Assembly (NCBI GenBank): GCA_900319975.1
Contig: ONQP01000005.1
Location: 1-53,390 of the forward strand
DNA: 53,390 bases
Origin: an uncultured Bacteroidales bacterium
GTDB taxonomy: Bacteria > Bacteroidota > Bacteroidia > Bacteroidales > UBA932
Direction: 5' to 3'
Below are positions 1-7,591 of this stretch, one piece after another; positions within the stretch are counted from its first letter, which is position 1; each line of letters begins with the position of its first letter. The notes beneath the pieces are model-generated. The model made no database searches. It saw only the letters and a program-made list of their open reading frames with translations, and was not told where the DNA came from. The position numbers and the translations under genes were made by a program.

Positions 1-616
<616 letters not shown>

Positions 617-633
617 TTATAGGAGACTAAATT

Positions 634-1617
634 ATGAAACGGAGCGCGACACTTCTTCTGCCCATCTTCATCATGATGTTGGCATCATGCGGTACGCCTG
701 CGCAGTATGCGCAGCAGCGGTACCCGGACAGTATCTATCTGGCTCCCGGCGAGGAAACCGAAACCGTCCGCCTGTATTCCGAAGAGGATTTCGAGCGGAT
801 GGCGGCCGCCAACATCGCGCGCAAATACGGTCGTGACACGCTTGTGGTCATCCTGGACGACCCCTGGGACTATCCCTGGTACAGCCGCTATGACTACTAT
901 TATTATTCCCCGTACTACGGATTCGGCTACAGGCCTTATTACTGGAACTACCGCTACTATGGCGGCTTGTATGATCCCTGGTACTACGGCTTCGGCAGAT
1001 ACGGCTGGTACTCCGGCTGGTATGATCCGTGGTACTACGATCCCTGGTATTATGGCTATGGCTACGGCTACCGGTACGGCTGGTATGACCATCCCCACTA
1101 TCCCGGCGGCTACTGGGGTGGCGGCAACCACAGCTTCACCGAGCGCGTCTATACGCCGCGCTACATGACGGAGTCCGGCGGCAGCCGCGAGCGCCGTCCG
1201 GGCAGCGGCAGCAACCTCCGTCCCGGCACGGCCGGCTCGTCCGGCAGCAGCGTCCTGGGCGGCAGCCGTTCTTCCTCTACCCGCTCCACCCTGCGTTCCC
1301 AGTCCGACCGCTACAACGGTCCGGCCTCTTCCGGCTCGTCCGTATCCGGGCGTCAGGGCACGACCCGTTCCACCACCCGCGGCACGACGTCCAGCATGAG
1401 CGGCTCCCGCAGCGGCTCCTCCAGCAGCAACACCCGCAGCTACAGCTCTTCCAGCAGCAGCAATTCACGCACGTCGAGCGTCTCCAGCAGCTCCAGCAGC
1501 TCTTCCCGCAGCTACAGCGGCGGCAGCAGCTACAGCGGTGGCGGCAGCAGCCACAGCAGCGGCAGCTCCTCGCACAGCGGCGGTGGCGGCAGCCACAGCG
1601 GCGGCGGACGCAGATAA
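634..1617 (+). CDS. Tyr/Trp/Gly-rich and Ser-rich low-complexity lipoprotein
   Basis: A 327-residue predicted lipoprotein with no recognised enzymatic domain. The N-terminus is a signal peptide ending in the lipobox LASC, with Cys19 as lipidation site. Residues 20-85 form an ordinary acidic/basic segment. Residues about 86-170 are dominated by repeats of the type WYDPWYYG and YGYGYRYG. Residues about 180-327 are almost entirely Ser, Gly, Arg and Thr with runs of Ser, and the chain ends in Gly/His/Ser repeats. An AGGAG sequence lies about 9 bases before the ATG at 634. Similar low-complexity lipoproteins occur in Bacteroidota without assigned function. The aromatic-rich centre could mediate surface or glycan contact, but that is a guess. 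Confidence 0.85.
   Translation: MKRSATLLLPIFIMMLASCGTPAQYAQQRYPDSIYLAPGEETETVRLYSEEDFERMAAANIARKYGRDTLVVILDDPWDYPWYSRYDYYYYSPYYGFGYRPYYWNYRYYGGLYDPWYYGFGRYGWYSGWYDPWYYDPWYYGYGYGYRYGWYDHPHYPGGYWGGGNHSFTERVYTPRYMTESGGSRERRPGSGSNLRPGTAGSSGSSVLGGSRSSSTRSTLRSQSDRYNGPASSGSSVSGRQGTTRSTTRGTTSSMSGSRSGSSSSNTRSYSSSSSSNSRTSSVSSSSSSSSRSYSGGSSYSGGGSSHSSGSSSHSGGGGSHSGGGRR
1405..1612 (+). repeat. Imperfect AGC/GGC triplet-repeat tract coding poly-Ser/Gly
   Basis: The 3' end of the lipoprotein gene consists of short runs of AGC, TCC and GGC triplets encoding Ser and Gly, with recurring units such as AGCTACAGCGGCGGCAGC. Because the unit is three bases, slippage would change length without a frameshift. Confidence 0.6.
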
Positions 1618-1632
1618 TTCCGGATAACCTTC

Positions 1633-1677
1633 GCCCCGCTTGCGGGGCTTACCGATATCCCGGACCGCGGTCCGGGA
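1633..1677. terminator. Two GC-rich hairpins between lipoprotein and porin genes
   Basis: A 7-bp stem lies at 1633-1639 with 1642-1648 (GCCCCGC/GCGGGGC). It is followed by a perfect 20-base palindrome at 1658-1677, each half being TCCCGGACCG or its complement. No long T-run follows, so a terminator, an RNA stabiliser and a small palindromic repeat are all possible. Confidence 0.45.
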
Positions 1678-1716
1678 ATTATGAAAAACTGTAACTAACA
1701 TTTCAAGAAGACCAAA

Positions 1717-3423
1717 ATGAAAAAGATTGTCCTTTCAGCAGGCTTGTTCCTCGCAGCGGTGCTTGCCGCCGGTGCGCAGAATATGTACGACGCCATCACC
1801 TTCAGCCAGAACCAGTATTTTGGCACGGCCCGGAGCATGTCCCTGGGCAACGCGATGACCGCTCTGGGCGGTGACCTCGGCTCCGTCGGGATCAACCCGG
1901 CCGGTTCGGCCGTGGCGCCCTACGGACAGTTCGTCGTCACGCCCGGATTTACCGTCTCCGCGGTTACGTCCGCCTATTCTCCGGAAGGAGAGGAGGGCTA
2001 CGGCCTGTCCGGCAAGCTCACCAACGGCCGGATGAATCTCCCGAACATCGGCATGACGTTCAACTGCAACACCGGCAACCGCTACGGCCTCCGGAGCGTC
2101 TCCTTCGGGTTCCTGAGCAACCAGACGAACAATTTCAACTTCGCGGCGGAAGGCTTCGGCAGCAATGACCGCTCTTCGCGTTTCGGGGAGTTTGCCTGGT
2201 CTGCCTTCGGCTATCAGCCGGAGATGCTCGACGACAGACGGTCGTTCGACAATACCGACATCCCCTGGGACCTCCTCACCGCCTATCAGGCCGGTATGTT
2301 CGGACAGTATGCCTCGGACAATGGCGCTCCCGTGCATGTGGGCATCACGGAGTCCATCGCTCCGGACGGGACCCATACCTTTGTCCCCGGCACCCTGGCG
2401 CAGACTTCCTACCGCACCAAGACCGGCAGCAAGAACGACCTGGTCCTGAACGTCGGCTTCAATTTCTCCGACAAGCTGTATTTCGGCTTCAACCTGGGCC
2501 TGCCTACGGGACGCTACCGCTATGGCGAGAGCTACTATGAGGCTGCGGGCGATCCCGCCCAGTTCCCGATCACCTACGACGACGGGCCCGCCAATTTCAA
2601 GCGCGCGGCTTTCAACTATCAGTATACGGCCGACGTGACCGGCATCTATGCCAAGGTGGGCGTCATCGCCCGTCCCGTCAAGGGCCTCCGCCTCGGCGCC
2701 TCCTTCCAGACTCCGACCGCATATACCATCTCCGAGACCTGGCAGTATTCGGCCAGCACCACGCTGGTCAACCATGTCGGCGCCGAAGCCAATTCTCCGC
2801 TGGGCGAGTACGCCTACTCGCTCCGCTCGCCGTACATCGCCACCTTCGGCGCTGCCTTCACGTTCGGCAAGTCCGGCTTCATCTCCGCTGACTACGAGCT
2901 CGCGGACTACAGCGTCATGCGCTTCCGCGACCTCCACTCGCGCGGATACTCCGACGGCTTCCAGGCTCAGAACCAGGCCAACAGATATTTCGCGGGCGTC
3001 TCCCGCTCCTTCCGCCTGGGCGGCGAGATGCGCCTGAGCTCCGAGTGGTCCGTCCGCGCCGGTTATACCGTGACCACCTCTCCGGAGCGCTACTGGATCG
3101 ACGCCAAGGGCGAGGAGGTGACGGCCGATTCCTTCCTCCGGAATTATGACGATTACGTCGGTATGACGAACAATCTGGTGTCCTCGCACTACTATGGCGA
3201 CAAGACGCGCAGCTGGTCCGTGGGTATCGGTTACTCTTCCCCCGGCTCCTTCTTCATGGATCTCGCCCTGCGGAAGACCCGCTATCCGGACAGCACCTTC
3301 TCTCCGTACTACGACTACGAGGGCTTCGACAAATACGGCAACGCGCAGTACATGGTGTCGCCCAAGATCCTGAACCACTACGACCTCTGGAGCGCAGCCC
3401 TGACCCTGGGCTGGCGGTTCTAA
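1717..3423 (+). CDS. OmpP1/FadL-family outer-membrane porin-like protein
   Basis: A 568-residue outer-membrane beta-barrel of the OMPP1/FadL/TodX type, a family that takes up hydrophobic compounds. The signal peptide covers about the first 20 residues and is cleaved near AAGAQ. The mature N-terminus carries the family hallmark region ARSMSLGNAMTALGGDLGSVGINPAG (residues 38-63 approx.), which resembles the FadL hatch segment with its Asn-Pro-Ala motif. The rest is alternating polar/aromatic strands, and the chain ends in WRF, a typical barrel C-terminus. Bacteroidota annotations often call such proteins 'hemin receptor', but nothing here shows haem binding. It precedes lpxD by 40 bases on the same strand, so it may be co-transcribed with the lipid A genes. 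Confidence 0.8.
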   Translation: MKKIVLSAGLFLAAVLAAGAQNMYDAITFSQNQYFGTARSMSLGNAMTALGGDLGSVGINPAGSAVAPYGQFVVTPGFTVSAVTSAYSPEGEEGYGLSGKLTNGRMNLPNIGMTFNCNTGNRYGLRSVSFGFLSNQTNNFNFAAEGFGSNDRSSRFGEFAWSAFGYQPEMLDDRRSFDNTDIPWDLLTAYQAGMFGQYASDNGAPVHVGITESIAPDGTHTFVPGTLAQTSYRTKTGSKNDLVLNVGFNFSDKLYFGFNLGLPTGRYRYGESYYEAAGDPAQFPITYDDGPANFKRAAFNYQYTADVTGIYAKVGVIARPVKGLRLGASFQTPTAYTISETWQYSASTTLVNHVGAEANSPLGEYAYSLRSPYIATFGAAFTFGKSGFISADYELADYSVMRFRDLHSRGYSDGFQAQNQANRYFAGVSRSFRLGGEMRLSSEWSVRAGYTVTTSPERYWIDAKGEEVTADSFLRNYDDYVGMTNNLVSSHYYGDKTRSWSVGIGYSSPGSFFMDLALRKTRYPDSTFSPYYDYEGFDKYGNAQYMVSPKILNHYDLWSAALTLGWRF

Positions 3424-3463
3424 GCCAAGACGGGCATCCGGCCCGGAACCAAACCTATCATTG

Positions 3464-4456
3464 ATGGAACTGACAGCAAAACAACTGGCCGAAATCCTCC
3501 ACGGGTCCGTAGAAGGAGACCCTACCGCCAAAGTGACGGCCTTCGCGAAGATCGAGCACGGCAAGCCCGGACAGCTCTCTTTCTACGCCAACCCGAAATA
3601 CGAACAATATGTGTATACCAGCAAGGCTTCGGTCTTGCTGGTTAATTCTGATTTTACGCCCAGGCAGGCGGTCACGCCGACGCTCGTCCGCGTGGAGAAC
3701 GCCTACAGCGCCCTGGCGGACCTGCTCAAGTATATGTCCGAGCAGCGCAAGAAATACCGCCGCCGCCGTTCGCTGCGCTCCCGCATCGCCTGGAGCGCCA
3801 AGCTGGGCAAGAAAGTCAACGTGGGCGACTTCGTGACGATCGGCAAGGACTGCCGGATCGGCGAGGGGACCATCATCCACGACAACGTGACGATTGGGGC
3901 CGGGACGAAGATCGGCTCCTACTGCATCATCTATCCGGGCGTCCATATCTTCCCGGGGATGGTGATCGGCGACCGCGTGATCCTGCACGCCGGCTGCATC
4001 ATCGGCGACGACGGGTTCGGCAACGCCCCGCAGCCTGACGGCACCTGGCGCAAGATCGAGCACCTGGGCAACGTAGTCATCGGCAACGACGTGGAGATCG
4101 GCTCCAACACGACGGTCGACCGCGCACCGATGGAATCTACCATCATCGCGGACGGCGTCCGGATCGACAACCTGTGCCAGATCGCGCACAACGTCGTCGT
4201 GGGCAAGAACACGGTGATGGCCGCGCAGACCGGCATTGCCGGCTCCACGCAGATCGGCGAGAGCTGCATCCTGGCGGGGCAGGTGGGCATCGTCGGCCAC
4301 ATCAAGCTGGCCGACAAGACCACGGTCGCCGCCCAGAGCGGCGTCATCGGCAATGTCCGCAAGCCCGGCGAGACCCTCTGGGGGACCCCGGCCATCGCCC
4401 ACAGGACTTACCTGAAAGCATTTGCCAAGTTCAAGCGCGCTGGCGAAGAGGAATAA
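3464..4456 (+). CDS. lpxD: UDP-3-O-(3-hydroxyacyl)glucosamine N-acyltransferase
   Basis: LpxD transfers the second 3-hydroxyacyl chain, from acyl-ACP to the amino group of UDP-3-O-acylglucosamine, in lipid A synthesis. The 330-residue protein has an N-terminal uridine-binding domain (about 1-95, with SFYANPKY) and then a left-handed beta-helix of hexapeptide repeats (about 105-310). The candidate catalytic His is residue 242 in the segment CQIAHNVV. The ATG at 3464 is preferred over the TTG one codon earlier. The gene is followed by lpxC and lpxA in the order usual for Bacteroidota. The lpxC promoter box lies just past its stop codon. Confidence 0.95.
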   Translation: MELTAKQLAEILHGSVEGDPTAKVTAFAKIEHGKPGQLSFYANPKYEQYVYTSKASVLLVNSDFTPRQAVTPTLVRVENAYSALADLLKYMSEQRKKYRRRRSLRSRIAWSAKLGKKVNVGDFVTIGKDCRIGEGTIIHDNVTIGAGTKIGSYCIIYPGVHIFPGMVIGDRVILHAGCIIGDDGFGNAPQPDGTWRKIEHLGNVVIGNDVEIGSNTTVDRAPMESTIIADGVRIDNLCQIAHNVVVGKNTVMAAQTGIAGSTQIGESCILAGQVGIVGHIKLADKTTVAAQSGVIGNVRKPGETLWGTPAIAHRTYLKAFAKFKRAGEEE

Positions 4457-4471
4457 ATATAAAAATATTCG

Positions 4472-4479
4472 TATCTTTG
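4472..4479 (+). promoter_or_regulatory. -7 promoter box for lpxC
   Basis: TATCTTTG matches TAnnTTTG exactly and ends 8 bases before the lpxC ATG. A transcript from here would have almost no leader. No good -33 TTTG is seen upstream, so lpxC may also be read through from lpxD. Confidence 0.55.
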
Positions 4480-4487
4480 CCGCCCGA

Positions 4488-5387
4488 ATGAATCAGCAGA
4501 CACTGACCCGCGAATACAGTTTTGAAGGACGCGGCCTTCACACGGGCAAATATGCCCATTTGACGATACAACCAGCCCCGGCCAATTTCGGCATCCGTTT
4601 CGTCCGCACGGACGTAGGAGTCGAAGTCCCTGCCGTCGCGTCTGCCATTACGCGCACCGACCGCAGCACCACGGTTTCCTCCGGTGAGGTCAACGTGGTT
4701 ACGATAGAACATGTGATGTCGGCCCTGACGGGCCTGGGCGTGGACAACGCCCGCATCGAGATAGACAACGAAGAAGTCCCCATCCTGGACGGCAGCGCCG
4801 AGCGCTACGTCCGTGCCATCGCTCCGGACGGCCTGCAGGTGCAGGACGCGGAGCGCGTGTGGCTCGAATTCGCGGAGCCTTTCGAGGTGACCGACGAGCG
4901 GACGGGGTCGTGGGTACGGGTCGAACCGGCCGAGGAGATGTCCTTCGAGGTCACGGTCGACTTCGGATCCCGCGTGCTGGGCGTGCAGAAGGCGCGCTGG
5001 ACCGAGAACTCCGACTATGTCGGCCAGATCGCTCCCTGCCGCACTTTCGTGTTCATGCACGAGCTCGAGTTCCTGGCCGCCCGCGGCCTGGTCAAGGGCG
5101 GCGACGTGGACAACGCCATTGTGATTGTCGAGCATCCGGTCACGCCGGAGCAGATCGACAACATGTGTGTCCTCTTCGGTATGCCGCACCTCTCCGTGAC
5201 GGAGTCCGGCTACCTGAGCAACATCAAACTTCACTTCCCGGACGAGTGCGGGCGCCACAAGCTGCTCGACCTGATCGGGGACATGCGCCTGGCGGGAGGT
5301 TTCCCGAAGGCGAGAATTACAGCCTACAAACCCGGCCACACGATCAATAGCCTGGCGAGTCGTGCGGCCCTAGCCAAGATCAAGTAA
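4488..5387 (+). CDS. lpxC: UDP-3-O-acyl-N-acetylglucosamine deacetylase, not fused to FabZ
   Basis: LpxC is the zinc-dependent deacetylase that makes the committed step of lipid A synthesis. The zinc ligands are visible: His75 in TIEHVMSAL, and His257 and Asp261 in RHKLLDLIGD. The catalytic His is residue 284 in KPGHTIN. At 299 residues this is a complete stand-alone enzyme. In Bacteroides and relatives LpxC is commonly a fusion of about 460 residues with the dehydratase FabZ, and that C-terminal half is absent here, because lpxA starts 2 bases after the stop. The start at 4488 (MNQQTLTREY) is chosen over an upstream in-frame start inside lpxD, because the family begins at this point and a promoter box lies immediately before it. 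Confidence 0.95.
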   Translation: MNQQTLTREYSFEGRGLHTGKYAHLTIQPAPANFGIRFVRTDVGVEVPAVASAITRTDRSTTVSSGEVNVVTIEHVMSALTGLGVDNARIEIDNEEVPILDGSAERYVRAIAPDGLQVQDAERVWLEFAEPFEVTDERTGSWVRVEPAEEMSFEVTVDFGSRVLGVQKARWTENSDYVGQIAPCRTFVFMHELEFLAARGLVKGGDVDNAIVIVEHPVTPEQIDNMCVLFGMPHLSVTESGYLSNIKLHFPDECGRHKLLDLIGDMRLAGGFPKARITAYKPGHTINSLASRAALAKIK

Positions 5388-5389
5388 TT

Positions 5390-6202
5390 ATGACGAACAT
5401 CCATCCCCTGGCCACCGTACATCCCGGCGCCAAGCTCGGCGAGAACGTCGAGGTGGGCCCGTACGCTTATATCGACGACAACGTAGAGATCGGCGACAAC
5501 TGCAAGATCCTGCCGCACGCCACCATCTTCCCCTATGTCAAGATGGGCAGCAACTGCCAGGTCTTCCCGGGCGCCGTCGTCGGCGCCGTCCCCCAGGACC
5601 TCAAGTTTGACGGAGAGGTCACCTATGTCGAGATCGGCGACCGCGTGACCATCCGCGAATGCGCCACCATCAACCGCGGCACCAAGGCCAGCGGCAAGGG
5701 CGTCACCCGCGTGGGCAGCGACACCCTCATCATGTCCTACGTGCACGTCGCGCACGACTGCCGCGTGGGCAACCACTGCATCCTCGTGAGCTATGTCGGC
5801 ATCGCCGGCGAGACGGACGTGGACGACTGGGCGATCATCGGCGGCAGCACCGTCGTGCACCAGTTCTCCCACATCGGCACGCACGCGATGGTGGGCGGCG
5901 GCTCCGCCGTCAACAAGGACATCCCGCCTTACTCCATCTGCGGCCGCAACCCGATCTGCTACTCCGGCATCAACATCGTCGGCCTGCGCCGCCGCGGTTT
6001 CGACACCGACGTGATCCGCAACATCAAGGACATCTACGACACCATCTACTACCAGGGCTACAACACCTCCGACGGCTGCGCCAAGGTCGAAGCCGGCTTC
6101 CCGCAGTCCGTGGAGCGTGACACCATCCTGGAGTTCATCCGCAATTCCAAGCGCGGCATCGTCCGCGGCATGGAGATCGGTTCCAAGGGCGAAATCGAAT
6201 AG
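5390..6202 (+). CDS. lpxA: Acyl-ACP--UDP-N-acetylglucosamine O-acyltransferase
   Basis: LpxA performs the first reaction of lipid A synthesis, placing a 3-hydroxyacyl group on the 3-hydroxyl of UDP-GlcNAc. The 270-residue protein is a left-handed beta-helix over about residues 5-190, with repeats such as VEIGDN. The expected catalytic His lies in the segment SYVHVAHDCRVG (His122), and the C-terminal helical domain carries GLRRRGFD. It starts 2 bases after lpxC and ends 3 bases before the WbqC-family gene, which points to one transcript. The length is a little above the usual 255-262 residues because of a short C-terminal extension. Confidence 0.95.
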   Translation: MTNIHPLATVHPGAKLGENVEVGPYAYIDDNVEIGDNCKILPHATIFPYVKMGSNCQVFPGAVVGAVPQDLKFDGEVTYVEIGDRVTIRECATINRGTKASGKGVTRVGSDTLIMSYVHVAHDCRVGNHCILVSYVGIAGETDVDDWAIIGGSTVVHQFSHIGTHAMVGGGSAVNKDIPPYSICGRNPICYSGINIVGLRRRGFDTDVIRNIKDIYDTIYYQGYNTSDGCAKVEAGFPQSVERDTILEFIRNSKRGIVRGMEIGSKGEIE

Positions 6203-6205
6203 GCT

Positions 6206-6802
6206 GTGCCTACGCTGACCATCGCCTGGTTCCCCCCGGTAGAATACTTTGCGATCCTCGCAAAGTATTCTTCGGTTTATGTGGAGGCCTGTGAGAATTA
6301 TCAGAAGCAGTCCTACCGCAACCGCTGCCGCATCTATGCGGCGGACGGCGTGCAGATGCTCAATTTCCCGGTCAGGCACCGGGACGGGAGCTTCTCCCTG
6401 CCGATCCGGGAGATCGAGGTGGATTATTCCACCCCCTGGGTGGAGAAGGCGGAGCGCTGCATCGAGACGGCCTACCGCTCGTCCGCCTATTTCGAGTATT
6501 ATCGCGACGAGCTTTTCGCCATTCTGGACGAGCATCCCCGGACGCTCTGGGAGCTCGACCTGCGCATCATCCGGTTCTTCATGCAGAAGATCGGCCTGCG
6601 GACGGAGCTCGTGCCCACGACGGAATTCGCGCCGGACGCGCTGGACATCCATCCGAAAAGGCCGAACGGCATCCTGCGTGAGCTGGGCGTCGATCGGCCT
6701 TATTATCAGGTATTTTCGGAGCGCCACGGGTTCATCCCGGGCCTTTCCGTGATGGATCTGCTCTTCAACGAAGGTCCCGCTTCGCTGGAGTATCTGCTGT
6801 AG
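6206..6802 (+). CDS. WbqC-family protein
   Basis: A 198-residue protein of the WbqC-like family. These proteins are found near polysaccharide and LPS genes, and their biochemical role is poorly defined. The family look is clear in the N-terminal PPVEYFAILAKY, the central ENYQKQSYRNRCRI (about residues 30-43) and a C-terminal GLSVMDLLFNEGP, characteristic of this family. The GTG at 6206 is used as start because it follows lpxA by 3 bases and gives the family-typical N-terminus. There is no signal peptide. Its position as last gene of the lpx block suggests an envelope glycan function. A perfect 14-bp hairpin lies at 6241-6271 in the coding sequence. Confidence 0.85.
   Translation: MPTLTIAWFPPVEYFAILAKYSSVYVEACENYQKQSYRNRCRIYAADGVQMLNFPVRHRDGSFSLPIREIEVDYSTPWVEKAERCIETAYRSSAYFEYYRDELFAILDEHPRTLWELDLRIIRFFMQKIGLRTELVPTTEFAPDALDIHPKRPNGILRELGVDRPYYQVFSERHGFIPGLSVMDLLFNEGPASLEYLL
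6241..6271. repeat. Perfect 14-bp inverted repeat inside the WbqC-family gene
   Basis: AGAATACTTTGCGA at 6241-6254 is the exact reverse complement of 6258-6271, with a 3-base loop (TCC). It lies 35 bases after the start codon. All bases are used as codons of a conserved protein segment. Confidence 0.85.
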
Positions 6803-6805
6803 GGA

Positions 6806-7216
6806 TTATTCTTCGGACGGGGTCTTCTCGGCCAGGTCCTCGAGGCGCCAGACGCGGGTGCCGACCCACTCCTTGTTCTTGTCCGTAGCCATGCTCGCCA
6901 TGACGGCGGCGTAGTCCGTGTCTTTCTTGAGGTGGCTGTAGATGAAGTCCTTGTCGAAGGTCTTCTCCTGCTCCACGAAGTAGTTGATGAAGTGGACCAG
7001 GCATTCGTTGTTGTCGCCGTAGTACTTGGGCTGCGTCTTGTCGAGATAGTTGGTCTTGAAATACTCCTGGAGGGCCTTGCTGTCGTTCTCGTCCTCGACG
7101 GAGACCTGGACGTCGTAGCCGTAGGTGTATTCGTATTTCCTGTCGAGGAAGTTGCACGAAGTAAGGGCGCCCAGGAAGAAGGCGCAGACGATGGAAAGGA
7201 GTGTAAGTCTCTTCAT
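6806..7216 (-). CDS. Small predicted lipoprotein, unknown function
   Basis: A 136-residue protein with a signal peptide ending in the lipobox LTSC (Cys21). The mature part is mixed alpha/beta and acidic, with the segments YGYDVQVSVEDEND and EYFKTNYLDKTQPKYYG. The C-terminal WVGTRVWRLEDLAEKTPSEE is charged. No family is recognised. It converges on the WbqC-family gene with a 3-base gap and is divergent from rimP. The ATG at 7216 is chosen because the signal peptide begins there; the longer open reading upstream has no signal and covers the rimP promoter. Confidence 0.75.
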   Translation of the reverse strand: MKRLTLLSIVCAFFLGALTSCNFLDRKYEYTYGYDVQVSVEDENDSKALQEYFKTNYLDKTQPKYYGDNNECLVHFINYFVEQEKTFDKDFIYSHLKKDTDYAAVMASMATDKNKEWVGTRVWRLEDLAEKTPSEE

Positions 7217-7232
7217 AATCACAAAGTTTTGG

Positions 7233-7240
7233 CGAATATA
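7233..7240 (-). promoter_or_regulatory. Possible -7 box for the small lipoprotein gene
   Basis: On the minus strand this reads TATATTCG, seven of eight bases of TAnnTTTG, 16 bases upstream of the start codon. The same octamer occurs before the hydrolase gene at 14102-14109. Confidence 0.35.
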
Positions 7241-7252
7241 CAAAAAAATACT

Positions 7253-7260
7253 TATCTTTG
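7253..7260 (+). promoter_or_regulatory. -7 promoter box for the rimP-nusA-infB operon
   Basis: TATCTTTG is an exact TAnnTTTG match. A TTTG at 7228-7231 lies 21 bases upstream and can serve as -33 element. An in-frame GTG at 7266 begins only 5 bases after the box, so the transcript may be nearly leaderless, or may instead begin translation at the ATG at 7275 or 7311. Confidence 0.65.
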
Positions 7261-7310
7261 CATTCGTGAACGAGATGGAAGGCCCGGTTGAGGTCTTCTT
7301 TTTTATTACT

Positions 7311-7583
7311 ATGGACAGGACAGAATTCGAAAAAGTGGTGGAGAAGGCCGTCGCGGAGCGCGGCTGCTCCCTGGTTGACATCATGTTCAACGACGACGAC
7401 AACGTGTTCGAGGTCACGATCGACAAGGCGGACGCCGACGTCGAACTGGCCGACTGCGAATACGTGCACCGGGCCGTGCTGACCGCCTTCGACCGCAATA
7501 TCGAGGACTATGCCCTCACCGTCGGTTCTGTGGGGATCGACGCCGCGGAAGCGGATGAAATGTTGCAAACAATCAAAGACTAA
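7311..7583 (+). CDS. rimP: RimP-like protein reduced to the N-terminal domain
   Basis: RimP assists maturation of the 30S ribosomal subunit. The family is usually about 150 residues: an N-terminal alpha/beta domain and a C-terminal SH3-like domain. This reading of 90 residues contains the N-terminal domain, with EVTIDK for the usual beta strand, ADCEYVHRAV for the conserved helix, and YALTVGSVGI at the place where Bacteroidota homologues have a similar EVGSAGI segment. It then stops, so the C-terminal domain is missing. A frameshift is unlikely because nusA begins 8 bases later. Starts at 7266 (GTG) or 7275 (ATG) would add 15 or 12 residues. The identification rests on the N-terminal motifs and on the classic position before nusA-infB. 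Confidence 0.75.
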   Translation: MDRTEFEKVVEKAVAERGCSLVDIMFNDDDNVFEVTIDKADADVELADCEYVHRAVLTAFDRNIEDYALTVGSVGIDAAEADEMLQTIKD

Positions 7584-7591
7584 CGACAATA

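Noticed and set aside
1735-3564. Long minus-strand reading opposite the FadL-like porin
   Set aside because: It is a shadow of codon bias in the plus-strand gene; the real gene has signal peptide and barrel features.
7217-7498. Upstream extension of the small lipoprotein gene on the minus strand
   Set aside because: It would bury the signal peptide and cover rimP and its promoter; the lipobox fits the ATG at 7216.
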